A stretch of DNA of 64,000 nucleotides from Pseudomonas sp. A-RE-19. Lineage in GTDB: Bacteria; Pseudomonadota; Gammaproteobacteria; Pseudomonadales; Pseudomonadaceae. A program made the position numbers and the translations under genes. Position 1 is the first letter of the stretch; each line of letters begins with the position of its first letter. Of the stretch, positions 54,530 to 64,000 are shown piece after piece. Below the pieces are notes generated by a model. The model was not told the DNA's origin and made no database searches. It saw nothing but the letters and a program-made list of their open reading frames with translations. The stretch spans positions 1 to 64,000 of the forward strand of contig NZ_JAHBDQ010000072.1 in assembly GCF_019956555.1 (NCBI RefSeq), written 5' to 3'.

Positions 54530-55859
54530 ATAAATTCCCCGCCTTTTTCCATGCCAGATACAGGGTCACCAGCTCAGGCCCCAATCCCCCGGGCCGAGCT
54601 TGCATTACTGCAACTCCATGAGTGCTCAATCGCTCATGAAGTTCGGTTCGTGTATTAAGATAATCCACTGCCCCGCAATAGGTCAGTGCGTCAGGGAGCG
54701 TTTGCAGCGGCATCTGACGTAACCTGTCGAGCACCTCTTCCCTCAGGCTGGCCACCAACACCCGATGCTGCTTGCTCAGCCGTTTGACGGCGGTCAGCAG
54801 TTCTTCATCATCTTCATCCCGCAGATTGGTCACCAGCACCACCAATGCCCGGCGTTTTTGCCGGGCCAGCAATTGGTTGGCGGCGGCCAGGTAGTCGGCG
54901 GGGCGTTGGGTGCTGTCGAGGTCGTACACGGTGTTGAGCAACACGTTGAGCTGGCCAGTGCCTTTGATCGGGGCGAGGTAGCGCGGTTGATGGCTGGCGA
55001 AGGTGCTCAGGCCCACCGCATCGCCCTGGCGTAGCGCGACGTAGCTGAGCAACAGACAGGCATTGAGCGCGTGATCGAAATGCGACAACTCATCGTCCTG
55101 GCTGCGCATGTGTCGGCCGCAATCGAGCATGAAGATGATCTGCTGGTCGCGCTCGTCCTGATATTCACGGGCGATGGGCGTGCGGTGGCGGGCGGTGGCT
55201 TTCCAGTCGATCTGGCGCAGGCTGTCGCCTTCTCTGAATTCGCGCAGTTGATGAAACTCCATACCCGACCCGCGACGTTGTCGCTGGCGCACGCCGAGCT
55301 GGCTGATCCAGTTGTCGATTGCCAGCAATTGGCCGCCGTAGAGCCGGGCGAAGTCGGGGTAGACGCGGGTGTTGTCGAGCACGTTCAGCAGGCGTTTGTC
55401 GGACCACAGGCCCATTGGGCTTGGCAGACTGATTTCGCAGTGTTCGAAGGTGAAGTGGCCGCGCTTGAGCGGGCGCAGGCGATAGCCGATCTGGCTTTGC
55501 TGGCCGGGTTTGAGTTCGACGGACAACGGAAGGTGTTCGAAATCCAGGCCGGGCGGCACATGGTCGAAAAACTGTACGTTCAGTGGTTGAGCAAACTCGT
55601 GTTCGACCTCCAAGCGCACTTCGCCCCATCGACCGAGCGCCAGGCTGCCGGGCATTTGCCGTTGCATGCGAGGCGAGGGCAGGCGTTTGAGGCGGATGGC
55701 GTCGATCATCGCCAGCGCCAACAGTGCTAACAGCAATCCCCAGTTGATCGACAACAGGCTCGACGGAACCGCGATGTTCAGAGCCTGCAATGCGCCGAGC
55801 ACGATGCCGATGGCCTGCAGGATCGCGAGCCAGATCAACAGAAGCCGGGACGGTTTCAT
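54528..55859 (-). CDS. DUF58 domain protein
   Basis: 443 residues. Two N-terminal membrane helices (LLLIWLAILQAIGIVLGAL, SINWGLLLALLALAMID) precede a beta-rich region and the DUF58 signature (GSGMEFHQLREFREGDSLRQ, IDWKATARH). A von Willebrand A-like fold follows (QIIFMLDCGRHMRSQDDELS). Such proteins are regularly encoded with MoxR ATPases and are thought to act with them in envelope or complex maturation. The start at 55859 is chosen for the membrane helix; the reading frame upstream runs through a REP pair. It is the last gene of the moxR operon. Confidence 0.9.
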   Translation of the reverse strand: MKPSRLLLIWLAILQAIGIVLGALQALNIAVPSSLLSINWGLLLALLALAMIDAIRLKRLPSPRMQRQMPGSLALGRWGEVRLEVEHEFAQPLNVQFFDHVPPGLDFEHLPLSVELKPGQQSQIGYRLRPLKRGHFTFEHCEISLPSPMGLWSDKRLLNVLDNTRVYPDFARLYGGQLLAIDNWISQLGVRQRQRRGSGMEFHQLREFREGDSLRQIDWKATARHRTPIAREYQDERDQQIIFMLDCGRHMRSQDDELSHFDHALNACLLLSYVALRQGDAVGLSTFASHQPRYLAPIKGTGQLNVLLNTVYDLDSTQRPADYLAAANQLLARQKRRALVVLVTNLRDEDDEELLTAVKRLSKQHRVLVASLREEVLDRLRQMPLQTLPDALTYCGAVDYLNTRTELHERLSTHGVAVMQARPGGLGPELVTLYLAWKKAGNL

Positions 55860-55883
55860 GGCGTAACACCGTGTGGCCTGCTG

Positions 55884-55958
55884 AAAAGATCGCAGCCTGC
55901 CGCAACTCCTACAGGGGACCGCATTCGGCGTAGGAGCTGCCGAAGGCTGCGATCTTTT
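55884..55958. repeat. Paired REP-type inverted repeat between moxR and DUF58 genes
   Basis: Arms at 55884-55914 and 55930-55958 (AAAAGATCGCAGCCTGCCGC versus GTAGGAGCTGCCGAAGGCTG, with three mismatches in the match) are separated by only 15 bases. It lies inside an otherwise tightly packed operon. Confidence 0.8.
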
Positions 55959-55989
55959 CTTGGGGCGACGCGGATCTTGATCACGGTGT

Positions 55990-56987
<998 letters not shown>

Positions 56988-56991
<4 letters not shown>

Positions 56992-58151
56992 AAGGCGTTC
57001 CTCAAGGTTTGCAGGTGGGCGACCTGACGGCTGAATTCAGCGCTGGACAGCCGCTGTTTCGGTCGCGGGCTCATGGCCTGGCTGATGGCGCGTGTGGGTT
57101 GGCCGGTCAGGCGTGCGAGCACCAGCCATTGTTCGGCAACGCCGAGTTGTTCAAAACCGGGATGACGGTGACGGACGCGGCGCAGGATATCTTGCTGCAA
57201 GGCTTGCAACAGGCTGTGCTGACCGTCGCGGCGCAACATGAAATCGGCGCTGGCGCGCAGGTGTTCCTGAAGCTGGCGGCGCGCTCTCGGAGCCGGTTCC
57301 AGCAACGGGCCGTGGCGCACGCCGACGTGCCAGAACCCCAAGGCGATCAAGGCGATCAAGGCCACCAGGGCTTGCGCAAAGTAGCGCCACAGCAAGGTCA
57401 GCAAGCTGTCGTGATCGGTGTTGAACAGCAGGGTCACCTCCGTTTCGGACGTCAGGTACCACAGCAGCCAGGCGTTGTCGTACTGGTCGATGGCCGGGGT
57501 TTTCCAGAGGTCGGCGTCGGTGACCACGGTGATTGAACCGAGCCCGTGGCTCAGCTGCATCATGTGCGTGGCCTTGCCGCTGTTGGCCCAGGCCTGTGCT
57601 AGGTTTTTCGGGTCGTCGAGGTGGAACGCAGTATCGAAACTGACGTAGGCCGGCGCCTCTTCGTTTTCCAGGTAGAGCTTGGTCAGTTTGGGGTAGGGGT
57701 CGTCGTTGAGATCGGGGGGCGGCTCCTTGAGGTCTTTGCTCAGCGATTGATGCAACTGCACCCGATCGAGCAGCAGGTCATCGCTCTGACCGGTCCTTTC
57801 ATCCCACAGGGCTTCGGCGACGAATAAAAGACGTCCACCGGCCCGGGTCCAGTTAAACACCTGATCCACCTGTCGCGGCGACATGTTCGACCGATCGCCG
57901 AGCAACAACAAACTGTGCTGATGAGGCTCGAGGGTCGGCAGGATGTCGAGGTTGTTGGCGTGGCTGACGGTCAGGCCCTGTTTGCGCAAAAAATGTTCAG
58001 CAGCGAGATAGGGGTTGGCCTGGGCTTCGGGGGAAGGGCCGTGATCGATTTCTGTCTGATAGGGCGTGGCCTTGAAGTACAGGTAAATACTCAGCGCGCC
58101 CAACAGCACGGCGATGAACGCGCCGGCCGCCAGCCACATCCGCCGGCTCAA
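56988..58151 (-). CDS. DUF4350 domain membrane protein
   Basis: 387 residues. An N-terminal helix (MWLAAGAFIAVLLGALSIYL) anchors a DUF4350 domain (NPYLAAEHFLRKQGLTVSHA, LLLLGDRSNMSPRQVDQVF, NWTRAGGRLLFVAEALWDE) that resembles glutamine-amidotransferase-like folds. A second helix lies near residue 265 (ALVALIALIALGFWHVG). It overlaps both neighbours by 4 bases, confirming co-translation with DUF4129 and moxR genes. Role unknown. Confidence 0.87.
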
Positions 58152-59692
58152 CGGGACGCTCCGGGGCCGAACAGTGCGCGCCAGCCGTCACAGAGTTCCT
58201 GCTGCAAATGCGCGGGGGGCAATCGATGCCCATAGGCGATGTTCTGCCAGTGCCCGGTGAGGTTTTTACTGAAGGCCAGCAGGGCAGGTTGTTGCAGTTG
58301 TTCAACGCGCTGAAGCACTTCGCCTTCGGTGTCGGCGGGTTTGAGCGTCATGTTGAAATCGTGCAACAAGTGGCTGAGCAGGGCGCGATAGAGCAACCCG
58401 AGGGCTTCACGCGGGTGGGTCTGCCAGAGGCTCTCGGCGCTGGTTGCGATGTCGGCGGGCAGGGTTTCGCGGTCGAGGTCCAGGCCGAATGCCTGCTGCG
58501 GTAATGGCCGCGCGACGTTGCGGTTTAACACTGGCCGGCGGCTGACGAAGGCCTGCAGCCAGTCGCGGTAACGCCAGATCAACAGGCCTATGGCGCCGAT
58601 CACCGCGCCCCACAGCAACACTTCGATCAGGCTGGCCAAAACGCCGAAGCGTTGGCTGTCCAGCAAGCTGAACAACGCCTTCAGCCAGGCGGGCGTTTGA
58701 CCCTGGTCTGCTTCGTTGGCGGCGGGTTTGTCTTCGCCAAAACGATAGCGCGTGACCGTTTCCTTGTTCTTGAACGGTGGTTGTTCGAGGATGGCCTTGA
58801 TGCTGTCGCGGGATGCCTGGCTGGTCAGTGGCTGGTCCAGCAGACGTGGAGATTCCGGTGAAATGACCGGTTCGGCGGCCCAGACGTTTTGCGCCGTCGG
58901 TACCAACAGGATTGCGGCGAGTAGCAGCGTGACGACCGCGCTGGTCAGGCGTTGGCGCAATCGGCGGAACACCAGTTCGATATCCCAGGCTTCCAGCCAC
59001 GTGCGTCGGTTCAGATAAAGGCTGAAACCACAGGCTACATAGATCGGTTCCCAGACAATGAGCACCAGGGCGTAAAAGGCGTTGGTCAGGTGTTCCAGCC
59101 AGCGCCAGTCTTGTGTGGCGGCGGCAATCAAGGTCTGCCAGCCCCAGTCGAGTTCGACCTGTAGTGGCAAGAGCATATAGAACAGCACCATCAAGCCGAT
59201 CCACAGCGCGGTTTCCAGATGCACGCCGATGATCGTCAGCCACTGGGCGGCACCCGAGTTGCGCTGCAGCAACACGCGCAAACGTTGTTGTCGCGCCTGA
59301 CCCTCCAGGCCTTCGAGTTGCACCACTGGCATCAGAAAACTGCGGCTCAGGCTCAGGCGCCGCCAGGTCAGGCTGGCCAGCAATTGTGGCTTGAGCAGGC
59401 GCGGCCATTGGCGCAGGGCCTGTTGCAGCGTGGGCGTTTCGCCGAACATGGCTTTGGACAGGATGTACAGCGGCAGCCGATCGAACGCCGGTTTGAGCCA
59501 CCAGAACAGGAACACGGCGAGGGAGGGTGAATCCCACAGCATCAGGGTGAGCAGGGCGAAGATCGGCAAGGTCACGATCGCCCAACTGGTCATCAGCAGG
59601 CGTCGATGGCGCTGGCTCAGCAGCACCCCCAGGTCCATGGCTTCCCAGCTCGTGCGCGGGCGAATCACCGCAGTGGCGTCACTCAGGCGCAT
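58148..59692 (-). CDS. DUF4129 domain membrane protein
   Basis: 514 residues with several helices (WAIVTLPIFALLTLMLW, LWIGLMVLFYMLLPL, LIEVLLWGAVIGAIGLLIW). A C-terminal DUF4129 segment (HPREALGLLYRALLSHLLHD) is present. The start at 59692 (MRLSDATAVIRP) has GGACGGA upstream and is preferred over a codon at 59710. It overlaps the SpoIIM-like gene by 14 bases. DUF4129 proteins accompany MoxR/DUF58 systems; their function is not established. Confidence 0.86.
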   Translation of the reverse strand: MRLSDATAVIRPRTSWEAMDLGVLLSQRHRRLLMTSWAIVTLPIFALLTLMLWDSPSLAVFLFWWLKPAFDRLPLYILSKAMFGETPTLQQALRQWPRLLKPQLLASLTWRRLSLSRSFLMPVVQLEGLEGQARQQRLRVLLQRNSGAAQWLTIIGVHLETALWIGLMVLFYMLLPLQVELDWGWQTLIAAATQDWRWLEHLTNAFYALVLIVWEPIYVACGFSLYLNRRTWLEAWDIELVFRRLRQRLTSAVVTLLLAAILLVPTAQNVWAAEPVISPESPRLLDQPLTSQASRDSIKAILEQPPFKNKETVTRYRFGEDKPAANEADQGQTPAWLKALFSLLDSQRFGVLASLIEVLLWGAVIGAIGLLIWRYRDWLQAFVSRRPVLNRNVARPLPQQAFGLDLDRETLPADIATSAESLWQTHPREALGLLYRALLSHLLHDFNMTLKPADTEGEVLQRVEQLQQPALLAFSKNLTGHWQNIAYGHRLPPAHLQQELCDGWRALFGPGASR

Positions 59693-60656
59693 GGCGGGTC
59701 CGTCCGGCAAACAGCAGATAAGTCGCCATCAACAACCAAAGCACCGCGCCGACCAGGTATTTGGTCAGCGGCGCGAGCCCGGTCCGCGACGACCAGTAGG
59801 CTTCGATGAACGCCGCAATCAGTAGAAACAGCATGACCCCGCAAATCAGCAGCACGCTCTTGCTCGCCGCCAGTCGCAAGGCCTCGGCGCGGGGCAAACG
59901 TCCCGGCGCGATCAAGGCCCAGCCCAATTGCAGGCCAGCGGCACCGGCCAGGGCAATGGCGCTCAGTTCGAAGGCACCATGGCCGATCACGAACGACCAG
60001 AAGGTTTGCCCGTAACCGATGTACGTCAGGTGCCCGGCCACCGCGCCGATCATCAAACCGTTGAAGAACAGGAAAAACGCGCTACCCAGGCCAAACAGCA
60101 AACCGCTGGCGAAGGTCTGAAAGGCGATGCCGATGTTGTGCATGATGTAGTAACCGAACATCACCCAGTCTTCGCTGGCTGCCCGATCTGCCAAGCGCCC
60201 CAGATGACCGGCGTCGGGGTCGTACATGCTTTGCATCTGGCTGACCTGATCGACCGGGATCAGGTTATAGATCAGTTCCGGGAACAGATACACCAGCAAT
60301 GCAAAGCCCACCAGGCTGCCAAAAAACATCAGGCTGGCGGCGAGCACGAAACGCCATTGCTCGCGCACCAGTCGCGGGAAATCAGCGAGGATGAAACTCA
60401 CCACGTTGGCACCCAGCCGACTGCGATGCCGATAAAGCTGCTGATGCCCGCGCAACGCTTGTTGCTGCAATGCGTCGATCAGGAAACTGCTGTAACCGCG
60501 ATCCTGAGCCAAGGCCAGGTGTTGGCAGATCCGTCGATAATCGCCGGGAAAACTGGCGATTCGTGAGGTGTCCTTGCCTCGTTCCAGCCGTTCAAGCATG
60601 AGCGCAAATTGCGCCCATTCGGCCTTGTGGCGACTTTCGAAAAGGCTTTGCTTCAT
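59679..60656 (-). CDS. SpoIIM-like (stage II sporulation protein M family) membrane protein
   Basis: 325 residues. A soluble N-terminal helical part (KQSLFESRHKAEWAQFALML) is followed by six membrane helices with the family core (NIGIAFQTFASGLLFGLGSA, FFNGLMIGAVAGHLT, FVIGHGAFELSAIALAGAAG). In non-sporulating bacteria this family is found with RDD and MoxR genes. Overlaps with both neighbours show an operon. No enzymatic function is assigned. Confidence 0.88.
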   Translation of the reverse strand: MKQSLFESRHKAEWAQFALMLERLERGKDTSRIASFPGDYRRICQHLALAQDRGYSSFLIDALQQQALRGHQQLYRHRSRLGANVVSFILADFPRLVREQWRFVLAASLMFFGSLVGFALLVYLFPELIYNLIPVDQVSQMQSMYDPDAGHLGRLADRAASEDWVMFGYYIMHNIGIAFQTFASGLLFGLGSAFFLFFNGLMIGAVAGHLTYIGYGQTFWSFVIGHGAFELSAIALAGAAGLQLGWALIAPGRLPRAEALRLAASKSVLLICGVMLFLLIAAFIEAYWSSRTGLAPLTKYLVGAVLWLLMATYLLFAGRTRHAPE

Positions 60657-61378
60657 GTCGGGCCCAACAAGCCACGGGCGATGCCGTTGAGTTCGGCCAC
60701 GGCCTGCGGCTTCGATACCTGCAACGGTTGCGCGAGTATCGAAGCGAGTTCCAGGGTTCGCTCCCCGGACAGTTCCCCTTGGCGTTCGGCAAACCCGAGG
60801 ATGGCGCGCTGCTCGGTCAGCGTCAGCGCGAAAGCTGCCCGCCGTGGCGGTACATCAGGCAGTTGGGGGCGGGTGAGCGGTTGTTCGCGGTAGATCACCA
60901 GCGTGCCGGCGGCCAGGTCGCCGAGGCGCTTGAAGGTGGGATGTTGCAGGCAACTGATCGCCCCGAGGAAGTAACCGAACGGCAGCATGTCGACAAATCG
61001 CAGCAGGTTGCGCAGCAGCGATGGGGGCCAGCCGATCGGTGTGCCATCGTCCTGCACCACGCGTAATCCCATCCATTGCTTGCCCGGCGTGCGGCCCTGA
61101 TTGAGCACCTCGAACAGCACCATGTACCACCAGCTCACCACGAACAGCAGAATCGAGCCAAGCCCTGCGCCGATTTTCCCCAGAAACGCCAACACGATAA
61201 ACAGCAGGCCCAAAATCAAACCGCGCAAGCCCAGGTCGATGGCGAACGCGAGCGCACGAACCATCAACCCGGCCGGACGCAGCGGCAGGTCGATGCCTTC
61301 TGGCGTTTCGACGCGATACCGCGTGTCCAGTGGCGGGGCCAGCGTCGCTTTCCCTGGCAGTGCTGTGGTCTCGAGCAT
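60653..61378 (-). CDS. RDD family membrane protein
   Basis: 241 residues. The RDD domain (RPAGLMVRALAFAIDLGLRG, then a helix pair, then GRTPGKQWMGLRVVQDDG) has its conserved Arg and Asp residues and three to four helices. It is first gene of the minus-strand operon that ends with DUF58, and its stop overlaps the SpoIIM-like start by ATGA. It is divergent from sbcB across about 175 bases. Some RDD proteins act as cation exchangers, but this one's role is unknown. Confidence 0.88.
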   Translation of the reverse strand: MLETTALPGKATLAPPLDTRYRVETPEGIDLPLRPAGLMVRALAFAIDLGLRGLILGLLFIVLAFLGKIGAGLGSILLFVVSWWYMVLFEVLNQGRTPGKQWMGLRVVQDDGTPIGWPPSLLRNLLRFVDMLPFGYFLGAISCLQHPTFKRLGDLAAGTLVIYREQPLTRPQLPDVPPRRAAFALTLTEQRAILGFAERQGELSGERTLELASILAQPLQVSKPQAVAELNGIARGLLGPT

Positions 61379-61553
61379 GGGCTACCTTGATGTGGCCTGG
61401 TCGGGATTCGATGTCCGTCCGATGCTAGCAGCCTCTCGGGGGAAAACGACATAACTATGTATTGCACGGTGCGTGATCAGGAATGACAAGATTACTGGTC
61501 GAGGCGACGTATGTGCGCCTAGACTTCGCCGATCTTCAGTTCAGGAACAGCCC

Positions 61554-62984
61554 GTGACCTCGATCTTCTGGTACGACTATGAAACCACTGGCATCAACCC
61601 CCGTTGCGACCGCCCGCTGCAAGTGGCGGGGATTCGCACCGACTTCGATCTCAATGAAATAGACGAGCCGGTCAATCTTTACTGCCAGACCAGCGACGAC
61701 GTCCTGCCGCATCCGGCAGCGTGTGCGATCACCGGTATTACCCCCGGCTGTCTGGCCGAGCGCGGTTTGAGCGAAGCCGATTTCATGACCCGGGTTCACG
61801 CCCAACTCGCGGCGCCCGGCACGTGTGGGGCGGGGTACAACACCCTGCGTTTCGACGACGAGATGACCCGTTACAGTCTGTATCGAAACTTTTTCGACCC
61901 TTACGCTCGGGAGTGGCAGGGCGGCAACAGCCGCTGGGACCTGATCGATGTGGTGCGCGCGGCCTATGCCTTGCGTCCCGATGGCCTCGTCTGGCCCAAA
62001 GACGATGAAGGGCGAGTCACGCTCAAACTCGAACGTCTGACTGCCGCCAATGGCATCGATCACGGCCATGCACACGAGGCGCTGTCGGATGTTCGCGCCA
62101 CCATCGCCCTGGCGCGTCTGATCCGAGAAAAGCAGCCGAAGTTGTATGACTGGCTGTTTCAGTTGCGCGGCAAACAAAAGGTGATGGATCAGATTCGACT
62201 GTTGCAGCCGATGGTGCATATTTCCGGGCGCTTTTCGGCGGCCCGCAACTATGTCGGTGTGGTGCTGCCGTTGGCCTGGCATCCACGTAATCGCAACGCG
62301 CTGATTGTCTGTGATCTGCACCTGGACCCTCAGGGACTGCTCGATCTGGATACCGAGACCTTGCGTCGGCGGCTTTATACCCGCCGCGATGACTTGGCCG
62401 AAGGCGAACTGCCGGTGCCGCTCAAGCTGATACACATTAATAAGTGCCCGGTAGTGGCGCCGTTATCGGTACTTCGTCCTGAAGATCAGCAACGCCTGGG
62501 GCTGGATATGTCGCTCTATCAGGAACGAGCGCTGCGGCTAAGTGACGCACAACAAGTTTGGAGAGACAAAGTGTCGGGCATTTACGCCAACGATGATTTC
62601 TCCCCGAGCCAGGATCCCGAGCAACAGTTATACGATGGTTTTATTGGTGATCGGGATCGGCGTCTATGCGAGCAAGTCAGAGCTGCTGATCCTGCGCATT
62701 TAGCACAAGAGCAATGGCCTTTCGATGATGAACGTTTGCCTGAATTATTGTTTCGTTATCGCGCACGCAACTTCCCCGATACGTTGAGTTTCGAAGAGCA
62801 AGAGCGCTGGCGAATATTCTGTCAGAAACGTTTGTCTGCACCGGAGTGGGGCGCGCCAAATACGCTGAATAGTTTTCTGGAGGCGGCCGCTCAATTGACG
62901 ATTAGTGCTACATCGTTTCAGCGAGAGGTGCTGGATGAATGGCAGATTCATGTCCAGACATTACGCAAACGTTTGAGTCTTTGA
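61554..62984 (+). CDS. sbcB: Exodeoxyribonuclease I
   Basis: 476 residues, close to E. coli ExoI. The DEDDh exonuclease core is intact: FWYDYETTGINPRCDRPLQV (Asp8, Glu10), then GYNTLRFDDEMTRYSLYRNF and DHGHAHEALSDVRATI. The SH3-like and C-terminal domains follow. The enzyme degrades single-stranded DNA 3' to 5' in recombination and mismatch repair. The start is a GTG at 61554 with AGGA upstream; the longer frame from 61473 has no similarity and runs through promoter DNA. Confidence 0.93.
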   Translation: MTSIFWYDYETTGINPRCDRPLQVAGIRTDFDLNEIDEPVNLYCQTSDDVLPHPAACAITGITPGCLAERGLSEADFMTRVHAQLAAPGTCGAGYNTLRFDDEMTRYSLYRNFFDPYAREWQGGNSRWDLIDVVRAAYALRPDGLVWPKDDEGRVTLKLERLTAANGIDHGHAHEALSDVRATIALARLIREKQPKLYDWLFQLRGKQKVMDQIRLLQPMVHISGRFSAARNYVGVVLPLAWHPRNRNALIVCDLHLDPQGLLDLDTETLRRRLYTRRDDLAEGELPVPLKLIHINKCPVVAPLSVLRPEDQQRLGLDMSLYQERALRLSDAQQVWRDKVSGIYANDDFSPSQDPEQQLYDGFIGDRDRRLCEQVRAADPAHLAQEQWPFDDERLPELLFRYRARNFPDTLSFEEQERWRIFCQKRLSAPEWGAPNTLNSFLEAAAQLTISATSFQREVLDEWQIHVQTLRKRLSL

Positions 62985-63023
62985 GAACGAAAATAATTGC
63001 CGCTTGAATTCCAGGCATAAAAA

Positions 63024-63045
63024 AACGCCAGCATTCGCTGGCGTT
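63024..63045 (-). terminator. Intrinsic terminator of mvaT
   Basis: A 9-bp stem AACGCCAGC / GCTGGCGTT (63024-63032, 63037-63045) with loop ATTC is followed on the minus strand by a run of T. It lies 38 bases beyond the mvaT stop. Confidence 0.88.
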
Positions 63046-63082
63046 CCTTTGAGTCGCGATCAGGCTGCGACCCGCTTGGGGC

Positions 63083-63460
63083 TTAGCCCAGCAGGGTAGC
63101 CCAGCCTTCAACCACGTCACCGCCCCACTTGGCTTTCCACTCTTTCAGAGTCTTGTGGTTGCCGCCTTTGGTTTCGATGACTTCGCCGTTGTGCGGGTTT
63201 TTGTATTGTTTAACTTTGCGAGCACGCTTGGTGCCGGTAGTTTTTACTGCGCCGCCACGTGGAGCTTTGGTTTTGGATTCTGGATCCAATAGAGCGATGA
63301 TGTCGCGCAGGGATTTGGAGTATTCGCCCATCAGGGTGCGCAGTTTGCCTTCGAATTCCAGCTCGGTTTGCAGTTTGTCGTCTTGGGACAGGTTCTTCAA
63401 ACGGGCTTGCAGCTCTTTGATAGCTTCTTCGGTGGCGCGGTATTCGTTGATCAAGGACAT
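63083..63460 (-). CDS. mvaT: MvaT-type H-NS family xenogeneic silencer
   Basis: 125 residues. The N-terminal coiled-coil dimerisation region (LINEYRATEEAIKELQARLK) leads to a flexible Lys/Arg-rich linker (TTGTKRARKVKQYKNPHNGE) and the C-terminal DNA-binding domain KGGNHKTLKEWKAKWG. The last carries the Gly-Asn pair of the AT-pincer. The start MSLINEYR is the family N-terminus; 16 extra upstream residues are rejected. The family silences A+T-rich foreign DNA, and it could act on the nearby A+T-rich Tc/Ig genes, though no direct evidence is in the sequence. MvaU/MvaV is the alternative paralogue name. Confidence 0.92.
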   Translation of the reverse strand: MSLINEYRATEEAIKELQARLKNLSQDDKLQTELEFEGKLRTLMGEYSKSLRDIIALLDPESKTKAPRGGAVKTTGTKRARKVKQYKNPHNGEVIETKGGNHKTLKEWKAKWGGDVVEGWATLLG

Positions 63461-63787
63461 GAGGACTACCTTATGTTGGGCGCTGGATGTCAGGTGACAG
63501 TGCGACAATAATAGTCAGGGTGTTTCATCAAGTAAACATTTAACCGGAGTTTTATTTAAATTAGTTGCGATGAATACGACGCAAATTGGCGGCATAGTTA
63601 AATAGCGTCACAAATGTTCACAGTTGAGCTCTTGAAGACTGGCTACAAACCTCCATTGCACGAGCAACGTGGAGGCTTACAGGACCTGTGCCCGACCTGC
63701 GTGCAACGCCATACGTCATCAATACTGCAGTTTTGCTGCGCAATCGCTAGAATGGCGGCCTTTGCGAAGTTCTGGAGTTTCCCCCTC
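63461..63787. other. Divergent intergenic region mvaT / purU
   Basis: 327 bases without a credible gene. The centre is clearly A+T-rich (63520-63610, including TTTTATTTAAATTAG), a likely promoter area and possible MvaT autoregulation target. No terminator or REP element is visible. Confidence 0.55.
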
Positions 63788-64000
63788 ATGCGCACTTTTC
63801 GGCTGGTGATTGCTTGCCCGGACCGCGTCGGCATCGTTGCTAAAGTCAGTAACTTTCTGGCGTCACATAACGGTTGGATCACTGAAGCGAGCCATCACTC
63901 GGACAATCTCAGTGGCTGGTTCTTCATGCGTCACGAAATTCGTGCCGATTCGCTGCCTTTCGGTATCGAAGCCTTTCGCGAAGCGTTTGCACCGATTGCC
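63788..64000 (+). CDS. purU: Formyltetrahydrofolate deformylase, N-terminal part (runs off right edge)
   Basis: 71 residues visible, starting MRTFRLVIACPDRVGIVAKV. The ACT domain of PurU (SNFLASHNGWITEASHHSD, WFFMRHEIRA) is clear. The enzyme hydrolyses 10-formyl-THF to formate and THF, supplying formate for purine synthesis and balancing one-carbon pools. The catalytic formyltransferase-like domain is outside the window. Confidence 0.88.
   Translation, partial: MRTFRLVIACPDRVGIVAKVSNFLASHNGWITEASHHSDNLSGWFFMRHEIRADSLPFGIEAFREAFAPIA

Noticed and set aside
61473..61553. Upstream start for exonuclease I
   Set aside because: The extra 27 residues have no family match; the GTG at 61554 has a ribosome site and gives the correct N-terminus.

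Overview
The window looks like chromosomal DNA of a Pseudomonas of the fluorescens lineage. It is GC-rich and carries a dozen paired REP-type palindromes of the three families typical of that group. It holds an MvaT-type H-NS protein, and a fumarase / membrane diguanylate cyclase / ferredoxin reductase / pyruvate kinase block whose order matches the P. aeruginosa PA4333-PA4329 region as I remember it. No rRNA, tRNA, insertion sequence, integrase or CRISPR array was seen.

Layout. 1-3.1 kb: LysR regulator divergent from a degenerate metallo-beta-lactamase-fold exported protein and an NAD(P)-binding protein. 3.2-11.7 kb: GcvA-like LysR regulator divergent from a six-gene operon: AruI-type ketoarginine decarboxylase, aldehyde dehydrogenase and a polyamine-type ABC importer. 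Together these suggest uptake and catabolism of guanidino/polyamine compounds. 11.8-15.5 kb: AraC regulator, small monooxygenase-like protein, small conserved protein, flavin reductase and a fourfold-repeat membrane protein. 15.6-20.3 kb: 2-oxoglutarate permease KgtP with the NtrC-family regulator and DctB-like kinase (MifRS-like). A sigma54 promoter and two identical palindromic upstream sites lie before kgtP.

20.4-30.6 kb (minus strand): insecticidal Tc-toxin genes for one TcB (SpvB/TcdB-like) and two TccC-type RHS proteins with unrelated-looking C-terminal toxin regions. 30.8-38.1 kb: core block of fumarase, GGDEF protein, Fe-S reductase, pyruvate kinase, lipoprotein, PilZ protein and a DUF6124 gene behind an apparently structured leader. 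38.7-54.5 kb (plus strand): a 1073-aa protein of ten Ig-like repeats, then a TcA split into TcaA-like and TcaB-like halves, then a translationally coupled 1560-aa Ig-like repeat protein. The same 16-bp motif, CTGTCA(G/T)-WW-CTG(A/T)CAG, precedes the tcB operon, the first Ig gene and tcaA. This suggests that the two Tc blocks, separated by about 8 kb of core genes, form one regulon. This Tc/Ig system is the most unusual part of the window.

54.5-61.4 kb: minus-strand operon RDD - SpoIIM-like - DUF4129 - DUF4350 - MoxR ATPase - DUF58. 61.6-64 kb: exonuclease I (sbcB), mvaT and the start of purU, which runs off the right edge.
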